Below are positions 43,241 through 50,043 of a stretch of DNA of 50,043 bases, piece by piece (position 1 is the first letter of the stretch; each line of letters begins with the position of its first letter). The stretch lies in the NCBI GenBank assembly GCA_024762475.1, contig JANTHJ010000011.1:1-50043 (forward strand). Reading direction: 5' to 3'. The notes under the pieces were generated by a model. It did not search any database. It was given only the letters and a program-made list of their open reading frames with translations, and had not been told where the DNA came from. This DNA is from Chromatiales bacterium (GTDB lineage: Bacteria > Pseudomonadota > Gammaproteobacteria > Chromatiales > Chromatiaceae). The position numbers and the translations under genes were made by a program.

Positions 43241-43320
43241 AGGGTGTTGAAAAAGTCCTTCCATGGACCTTTTTCAACCACGGAAGCGAAAAATGCAATT
43301 TCCCGCTTCCTGACACCCTT
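43241..43320. mobile_element. Putative 80-bp MITE-like palindromic element
   Basis: The stretch is bounded by CTAAAC on both sides (43235-43240 and 43321-43326), like a target duplication. Its ends carry AGGGTGT (43241-43247) and ACACCCT (43313-43319). Inside are two hairpins: GTTGAAAAAGTCC (43246-43258) with GGACCTTTTTCAAC (43265-43278), and GGAAGCG (43282-43288) with CGCTTCC (43304-43310). It encodes nothing. It sits between yqeY and dnaG and could change message stability or processing within the operon. Confidence 0.6.
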
Positions 43321-43362
43321 CTAAACCTGCCGTTTCCCGCACACCCCTGTTAGTCTTTGCCC

Positions 43363-45087
43363 ATGGCCGGCAAGATCCCGCAGCATTTCATCGACGAACT
43401 CCTCAGTCGCACCGACATCGTCGAGCTGATCAATCAGCGTGTCCCCCTCAAACGCGCGGGACGGGAATACCAGGCCTGCTGTCCCTTCCACGACGAGAAG
43501 ACCCCCTCCTTCACTGTCAGCCCCAGCAAGCAGTTCTACCATTGCTTTGGCTGCGGGGCCCACGGTACGGCGCTCGGCTTTCTCATGGAATACGACCGCC
43601 TGAGCTTTCCCGAGGCGGTGGAGGAGCTGGCGGCGCGTCAGGGGATGCAGATTCCGCGTGAGATCAGCTTCGAGCAGGGACCGGACCACCGGCCGATCTA
43701 CGAACTGCTGGAGCAGGTAAGCCACTTCTACCGCGAGCAGCTGCGGGAACATCCCGCATCGGGGCGCGCCCGCGACTATCTCCGCCAGCGCGGCCTGAAC
43801 GAAGAGATCATCGAGGCCTATCGGCTCGGTTTCGCCCCACCGGGCTGGGACAATGTGCTTGCGCGGTTCGGCAGGGACGACAAGGCCCGCCAACTGCTCG
43901 ATCAGGCGGGGCTGATCACCCGCAACGACGCCGGCAAGACCTACGACCGGCTGCGTGAGCGCATCATCTTCCCCATCCACGATGGCCGGGGACGGGTGAT
44001 CGGCTTCGGCGGCCGCCTGTTGGGCGAAGGCACGCCCAAGTACCTCAACTCGCCGGAAACGCCGGTCTTCCACAAGGGGCGCGAGCTGTATGGGCTGTAC
44101 CAGGCGCGCCAGGCGCACCGGGAGCTGGAGCGCATCCTGGTGGTCGAGGGCTATATGGACGTGGTGGCGCTGGCCCAGTTCGGCATCCGCAACGCGGTCG
44201 CCACGCTGGGCACTGCCACCACCGCCGAACACCTGAACAAGCTCTACCGTGCCAGCAATGAGGTGGTGTTCTGTTTCGACGGCGACCGGGCCGGCCGCAA
44301 GGCGGCATGGAAGGCCCTCGAGACCGCCCTGCCCCTGATGAAGGACGGTCGCCAGGCGCGGTTCCTGTTCCTTCCGGAGGGCGAGGATCCGGACACCCTG
44401 GTGCGCAAGATCGGCCAGCAGGCCTTTCTCGAGGAGGTACGCCAGGCGCAGCCGCTGTCCGAGTTCCTGTTTGCGCGGCTCGAGTCCCAGACCGATATGG
44501 ACAGCATCGACGGACGCGCGCGCCTGGGAGAACTGGCGCGACCGTTGCTGGCCAAGCTGCCGGCGGGCACCTTTCGCCGGATGATGGAGCAGGCACTGGC
44601 GCAGCGGGTCGGTGTCGCGGTCGAGGTCCCACCGCCGGATACCGCAGCGCCCCGGCGTCCCGCACCGCGCCGGGCACGCCACCAGACGCCGGGCACCATG
44701 CCGCCGATGCGGCGTGCTATCGCTCTGCTTCTGCAATATCCCGAGGCGGCCCAGGCAGAGCTTCCACCCGGCTGGGAGGCGATCGAGCAGCCGGGCATCG
44801 AGGTGCTGCATGACCTGCTGACCCGGATTCGCAACCAGCCCGCGACCCACAGCGCCGCACTGGTGGAGGCCACCGCGGACGAGCGTCTGCGCGGCCATCT
44901 GGCGCAGTTGGCGGTGGCGGAGCTGGCGGTGCAGGACGACGCCGCCGACCAGCTATGCGGCATACTGTCCCGCCTGCTGGAAAAACAGCACGCAGAGCAA
45001 CGAAATGCGCTCTTGAAATCGACCTCCCTATCCACCATGTCTGACGAAGAAAAACAAAGGCTTAGGGAACTTTACAGACGCTCTTGA
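43363..45087 (+). CDS. dnaG: DNA primase
   Basis: A 574-residue enzyme that makes RNA primers at the replication fork; E. coli DnaG has 581. The start MAGKIPQHFIDELLSRTDIV is used rather than a TTG two codons upstream. The zinc site is C40, H43, C61, C64 (CCPFHDEKTPSF and YHCFGCGAHG). The TOPRIM core has RILVVEGYMDVVALAQFG and VVFCFDGDRAGRKAAW. The C-terminal ~140 residues form the DnaB-binding helical domain. The operon continues to rpoD across ~118 bases that hold a separate promoter. Confidence 0.97.
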   Translation: MAGKIPQHFIDELLSRTDIVELINQRVPLKRAGREYQACCPFHDEKTPSFTVSPSKQFYHCFGCGAHGTALGFLMEYDRLSFPEAVEELAARQGMQIPREISFEQGPDHRPIYELLEQVSHFYREQLREHPASGRARDYLRQRGLNEEIIEAYRLGFAPPGWDNVLARFGRDDKARQLLDQAGLITRNDAGKTYDRLRERIIFPIHDGRGRVIGFGGRLLGEGTPKYLNSPETPVFHKGRELYGLYQARQAHRELERILVVEGYMDVVALAQFGIRNAVATLGTATTAEHLNKLYRASNEVVFCFDGDRAGRKAAWKALETALPLMKDGRQARFLFLPEGEDPDTLVRKIGQQAFLEEVRQAQPLSEFLFARLESQTDMDSIDGRARLGELARPLLAKLPAGTFRRMMEQALAQRVGVAVEVPPPDTAAPRRPAPRRARHQTPGTMPPMRRAIALLLQYPEAAQAELPPGWEAIEQPGIEVLHDLLTRIRNQPATHSAALVEATADERLRGHLAQLAVAELAVQDDAADQLCGILSRLLEKQHAEQRNALLKSTSLSTMSDEEKQRLRELYRRS

Positions 45088-45111
45088 GGCCTAATTTCCA
45101 GAGCTTCGCAC

Positions 45112-45141
45112 CTGGCACGAACATGTCGGGCGCGCTATAAT
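45112..45141 (+). promoter_or_regulatory. Internal rpoD promoter
   Basis: A perfect TATAAT (45136-45141) lies in the dnaG-rpoD gap, 65 bases before the rpoD ATG. The best -35 is CTGGCA (45112-45117) with an 18-base spacer, 4 of 6 to consensus. rpoD genes commonly have extra internal promoters for heat or growth control; the type here is not determined. Confidence 0.55.
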
Positions 45142-45205
45142 GCCTGATTCACTTCTGCCCGGCGGTATTTGCCGGAACGGAATATTCAACCTCCTGAGGA
45201 TTTCC

Positions 45206-46993
<1,788 letters not shown>

Positions 46994-47017
46994 CAGAGCC
47001 AGGATGCTCAGCAAGAC

Positions 47018-47039
47018 GGCCGGTTTTACCGGCCTTTTT
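47018..47039 (+). terminator. Rho-independent terminator of the rpsU-rpoD operon
   Basis: GGCCGGT (47018-47024) and ACCGGCC (47028-47034) form a 7-bp stem with a TTT loop, followed by TTTTT, 24 bases after the rpoD stop. Confidence 0.93.
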
Positions 47040-47121
47040 GCTATCATGCGCTCCGCACTGATCCCACCCGGCCCTGGCCCCAGCCGCCAGGAATGATTTC
47101 AAGGGACGTTGACAGTTTATT

Positions 47122-47198
<77 letters not shown>

Positions 47199-47838
47199 CT
47201 TCCCTTATAAGTCATAGCCTTACGGCACATGCGCCGGGGGGGCTATGGGTCCTTTGGTGGATACGCATAGTTGCCTGTACATGTGAGGCATCGGGCCACC
47301 CTCAGGCCGCGCTTCCGGAATCGCTCCCTGCCCTACCCCATGACACCAAAAGTCGCCATCTCTGCTCCTCTCCCCGAAGATCTACCGTGCGTAATGCCAC
47401 GGCCATGCCCCGGAGAAATGGGCAACGCTCTGAGCCACTCTCGGGGTGGTGACCGGCTTGGGATGCCGGCAGGAAAAGAGACAAGGCAGCGGAGAATCTG
47501 AAATCCTGCAAACGTGATGGACAGATGCTTATCAATCGATCGGGGCCATAACACCCATGTCCTTGGTGACTTCGACTTGCCTGACAGAGTAAGTGGCTGG
47601 GTCTCTTACGCGACCAAAAGAGACCGAAGCAGCCGTTTGGTTCTTTTCCAGCAACTTCTCTTAGCGACCCACAAGAGACATTCGCGCCGCCCACGCCCGT
47701 GTGTCAGAAAATTTTACACGATACAAATTGCTGAGCAATTTGATTTGAAGTATGGCATTGTTTTATATGTATATTTCTACAATGGCATAAATATTGCTTG
47801 ACATTCTTAGATTTAGAGCAAATATGGGGGCCCATATA
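47199..47838. other. Gene-free stretch after the tRNA
   Basis: No frame here has a ribosome site or family similarity. Composition drops from GC-rich to clearly AT-rich beyond about 47700. A small palindrome, CAAATTGCT (47724-47732) with AGCAATTTG (47734-47742), lies about 100 bases before the PEP-CTERM gene. I see no second copy of the tRNA 3' end in the window that would mark an attachment site. Confidence 0.6.
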
Positions 47839-48522
47839 ATGAAACCACTGATGAAGTTCTTCGTGCTGTACCTTATCTTGGGTAGTATTCAGGTACAGGC
47901 AGCCTTTATTAAAGTAGACATCAGTTCTATCGTGAATTCAGATCTGCATGACTATACTAGCGGTTTAAATTACCCTGCTCCGGGAATCGTCAATATCGGT
48001 GGTACGCCATTCGAATTAGCCGATGGTGGAAACGGCCATGCCTGGGTTGCCGGCGGTCTGCAAGCCGCATCATCTGTTTACACTTTGGGTGGTCTGAACA
48101 TTTCCAATGCCGTAACCATGCATGCCCTGATTAATTCAGCCTGGGGCACATGTGGTCAGGATGTCGGTACACTGGAAGCTTCGGGTGGAAGTTCAACCAG
48201 TTTTACGCTGACTGAAGGTAAGAACGTCCGTGATCACTTTCAAGGCGGTTTCTGCAACACAGTAACTGACGCCGTGGCAACGGCCAATTACCCTGGCGGC
48301 ATCCGGTTCGACGCCTACAGTTTTGATGTTTCTTCGATCAGCGGACCTTTAACAAGTGTCAAGTTTACTAATTTCGGCCAAGGAGTCTCCAACGGCTCGC
48401 CCTTTCTAGCAGCTTTGACCGTTGAAGTAAGTTCTGCCCCAGAACCCACCACACTCGCATTGATGAGCCTCGGCCTAGCCGGTATCGGCTACAGACGGCA
48501 TCGCAGTAAGACTGCCGCATAA
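47839..48522 (+). CDS. PEP-CTERM sorting-signal protein
   Basis: A 227-residue secreted protein, MKPLMKFFVLYLILGSIQVQAA, with a signal peptide cleaved near VQA-A. The mature part is Ser/Gly/Asn-rich beta-type sequence with two Cys (WGTCGQDV, GGFCNTV) that may form a disulfide. The C-terminus SAPEPTTLALMSLGLAGIGY, followed by RRHRSK, is a textbook PEP-CTERM signal: Pro-Glu-Pro, hydrophobic helix, basic tail. This is recognised by an exosortase and often linked to exopolysaccharide. No exosortase gene lies in the window. Its lower GC than the neighbours suggests acquisition. Confidence 0.88.
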   Translation: MKPLMKFFVLYLILGSIQVQAAFIKVDISSIVNSDLHDYTSGLNYPAPGIVNIGGTPFELADGGNGHAWVAGGLQAASSVYTLGGLNISNAVTMHALINSAWGTCGQDVGTLEASGGSSTSFTLTEGKNVRDHFQGGFCNTVTDAVATANYPGGIRFDAYSFDVSSISGPLTSVKFTNFGQGVSNGSPFLAALTVEVSSAPEPTTLALMSLGLAGIGYRRHRSKTAA

Positions 48523-48544
48523 ATTACCGAGGGCTATCAACGCA

Positions 48545-48577
48545 GCCCCGTCATGGTTCGCCTTGGCGGGGTTTTTC
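48545..48577 (+). terminator. Terminator after the PEP-CTERM gene
   Basis: CCCCG (48546-48550) pairs with CGGGG (48667-type arm at 48567-48571), with further pairing inside, followed by TTTTT (48572-48576), 25 bases past the stop. Confidence 0.75.
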
Positions 48578-48656
48578 ATGCTGCACGAATGTCTCTTGTT
48601 GTCCGGACATCGACCGGTGAACGACCGGTATTGGTCGCTCACCGTGCCTGACAGCA

Positions 48657-49292
48657 TCAGATCTCGATACGTTCTGCCATCTCCAGCGCATCGTGTACCT
48701 CGACGCCAAGGTACCTTACCGTGCTCTCGAGTTTCGTGTGTCCAAGCAGTAGCTGGACAGCGCGAAGGTTCTTGGTGCGCTTGTAGATCAGGCTGGCCTT
48801 CGTACGCCGAAGCGAATGGGTGCCATAGACGGAAGGGTTGATTCCAATCATCCCTACCCAGGCCTTTAGGATCCTGGCGTACTGACGAGTCGTAATATGG
48901 GCTCCATGAAGGCATCGGCTGGGAAAGAGTCAGGTGTCACCGGTGAGTCCGGCTCTGGAAACCCACTGCTGCACCGCCTCTCGCGTTTGTTCCATGATCT
49001 CGAAACGGACAGGCATGCCGGTCTTCTGTTGTATGACCGAGGCACGAGACATCACGGCTCCGGAGCGCATTACGTCACTGGTTCGCAACTTGACGATATC
49101 GCAGGCACGCAGCTTGCTATCGATAGCCAGGTTGAACAAAGCCAGGTCGCGGGTACGGCCCTTGATTTTCAGTAAGGTCCGGATGGACCAGATTTCCTGG
49201 GGCTTCAGGGGTGGTTTTTGTCCGGTCATCCTTCCCTTGTTCCATGGCGCATGGGGAGGTGGGTTGGTTTTGGAGTGGGCAAAGGGTTGCAT
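48657..49292 (-). pseudogene. Tyrosine recombinase (integrase) interrupted by one in-frame TGA
   Basis: From ATG 49292, with AAGGAGGAATTCCC before it, the frame reads MQPFAHSKTNPPPHAPWNKG, then LKPQEIWSIRTLLKIKGRTR and the first catalytic Arg in FNLAIDSKLRACDIV, up to AGLTGDT. A TGA at 48930-48932 stops it. Translation in the same frame continues LFPSRCLHGAHITTRQYARI, then GTHSLRRTKASLIY (His-x-x-Arg) and LLLGHTKLESTVRYLG with the catalytic Tyr. The two halves together make a complete ~211-residue recombinase. The stop falls just before LFPSR, where relatives often have Trp or Phe, so a single TGG-to-TGA change would explain it. Confidence 0.85.
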
Positions 49293-49584
49293 GGGAATTC
49301 CTCCTTTCTCAAGGGGTGGAATTCCAAGTATGGTGCTTCCTGCATAACATGCCTGCATTCCCGGTCGAAACATAAGTTTGCAGAGATCGCTGCCACGTTC
49401 ATGTGGTTGATTTCGCCGGCATAATCAATCAGATACGATCCATAACGGGCGGCCGCCACCAAGCTGCTCGGCACCAGTTAAACTAGCCCTCACGGATAGT
49501 CACATTTATCCTTGGATCGGAACCACACAGGTCACCGGGTGATCAGGCTGCCACTACCTGAGAACCAGATAAGGAGGCGACACC
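49293..49584. other. Gap between recombinase remnant and toxin-antitoxin genes
   Basis: No gene is supported. A loose dyad, TTGATT (49403-49408) with AATCAA (49419-49424), is the only structure seen. The promoter of the antitoxin gene probably lies in the last 150 bases. Confidence 0.45.
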
Positions 49585-49764
49585 ATGCAACCGGCCAAAC
49601 AGGACGCATTGGATACAATCAACAAACTGCCCGATGACGCCGACATGGACGAAATCATGTACCGGCTCTATGTGCTGGATAAGATTCGCAAGGGTCAAGA
49701 GGCCGCCAATCAAGGCAAAACCGTCACCAGTGAGGAGCTCAAGCGCGAGATCGACACATGGTGA
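49585..49764 (+). CDS. Antitoxin of a ParE/RelE-type system
   Basis: A 59-residue acidic protein with a strong site (AAGGAGGCGACACC before ATG): MQPAKQDALDTINKLPDDAD, then EIMYRLYVLDKIRKGQEA and TVTSEELKREIDTW. The length, the helix with MYRLYVLDKIRKG and the C-terminal toxin-wrapping segment TVTSEELKREI fit small antitoxins that pair with ParE/RelE toxins. Its stop overlaps the toxin ATG by 7 bases, the usual coupling. It should bind and block the toxin and may repress its own promoter. Confidence 0.82.
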   Translation: MQPAKQDALDTINKLPDDADMDEIMYRLYVLDKIRKGQEAANQGKTVTSEELKREIDTW

Positions 49765-50043
49765 CCTGGTCAGATCCGGCCAAGGTTGATCTGCGAGCTA
49801 TCCATGACTTTATTGCCCACGACTCAACACACTACGCCAAGAAGGTTACCCAAGACATCGCGGCTAAACCGGATATCCTCGACAACTTGCCACGTATGGG
49901 CAAGATAGTACCGGAACTTGACAACGAAGCGATCCGGGAGCTGTCGCTCTATTCCTATCGCATCCTCTACGAAATCAGGGAGCCCGATGTCGTTGTGCTG
50001 GCGGTAATTCATAAGCGAAGGAATTTGCAGCCGGAGACGGTTG
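49758..50043 (+). CDS. ParE/RelE-family toxin, 3' end cut by the window
   Basis: Ninety-five codons are present: MVTWSDPAKVDLRAIHDFIA, then YAKKVTQDIAAKPDILDNLP, RMGKIVPELDNEAIRELSLY, SYRILYEIREPDVVVLAVIH and KRRNLQPETV. The SYRILYEI strand and the late HKRRNL match ParE-type toxins, which usually have ~95-100 residues, so little is missing. ParE poisons gyrase and RelE cleaves mRNA; this sequence looks closer to ParE. The frame shows no break. It forms a unit with the preceding antitoxin. Confidence 0.85.
   Translation, partial: MVTWSDPAKVDLRAIHDFIAHDSTHYAKKVTQDIAAKPDILDNLPRMGKIVPELDNEAIRELSLYSYRILYEIREPDVVVLAVIHKRRNLQPETV

Noticed and set aside
47101-47121. TTGACA just before the tRNA as its promoter -35
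   Set aside because: A matching -10 would fall inside the tRNA gene, so it cannot drive the mature 5' end.
48930-48932. Selenocysteine codon in the recombinase
   Set aside because: Tyrosine recombinases of this type do not use selenocysteine, and no SECIS-like hairpin follows the TGA; a nonsense change is simpler.
49226-49474. 82-codon minus-strand frame upstream of the recombinase remnant
   Set aside because: No family similarity, no ribosome site, and it overlaps the recombinase start region in another frame.

Overview
The window reads as a chromosomal segment of a high-GC gammaproteobacterium. Supporting signs are the rpsU-yqeY-dnaG-rpoD order, the homodimeric AceE/AceF/LpdA operon, an Rsd/AlgQ anti-sigma factor, a UPF0149 (YgfB) protein, Mpl, UbiX and Slt70. 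The orphan PEP-CTERM protein, class II ribonucleotide reductase and dodecin would fit a Chromatiales-type or similar sulfur/marine lineage, but that placement is inference. Coding density is high, genes lie on both strands, and there is no CRISPR array, rRNA operon or intact prophage.

Layout. 1-2.7 kb (+): 3' end of class II ribonucleotide reductase NrdJ, dodecin, a TetR-type regulator and a YdjM-type membrane protein. 2.7-4.3 kb (-): a tiny membrane protein, a YgfB-like protein and an alpha/beta hydrolase. 4.35-4.74 kb: two copies of a ~189-bp repeat carrying large hairpins. 4.7-10.6 kb (-): the pyruvate dehydrogenase operon aceE-aceF-lpdA. 10.7-16.1 kb (-): a tightly overlapping signalling operon (PhnD-like lipoprotein, sensor kinase, single-domain receiver, receiver-GGDEF-EAL). 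16.2-17.5 kb: ammonium transporter. 18-20.6 kb (-): ubiX, mpl and a membrane protein. 20.7-24.5 kb (+): RNase D, a small DUF2946-like protein and an OprC/NosA-type copper TonB receptor. 24.6-30.7 kb: Sel1 protein, DUF4442 thioesterase-like protein, GlcF, inositol-monophosphatase-family enzyme, Slt70 and a second Sel1 protein. 30.8-33.7 kb (-): Rsd followed by a 777-aa protein with a class III nucleotide-cyclase-like domain. 33.8-37.3 kb: secreted Pro-rich protein, NDUFA9-like protein, lipoprotein and NDUFAF7/MidA-like methyltransferase. 37.4-42.5 kb: folate genes folM, folK and folB with a MASE1-GGDEF protein coupled to folK, then plsY and tsaD. 42.5-47.0 kb (+): the macromolecular synthesis operon. 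47.1 kb: tRNA-Ile2(CAU), followed by an accessory tail with lower GC: a PEP-CTERM protein, a tyrosine recombinase broken by one in-frame stop, and a toxin-antitoxin pair cut by the window end.

How it fits together. Most of the window is housekeeping: central carbon entry, peptidoglycan recycling, folate and ubiquinone precursors, and the replication/transcription/translation operon. Signalling is over-represented: one kinase, two receivers, two GGDEF proteins (one also EAL) and a cyclase-like protein. The best candidates for under-described biology are the Rsd/cyclase-like pair, the four-gene overlapping PhnD-to-c-di-GMP operon, an 80-bp MITE-like element inserted exactly between yqeY and dnaG with a CTAAAC duplication, and the compound hairpin in the leader of the copper receptor gene.
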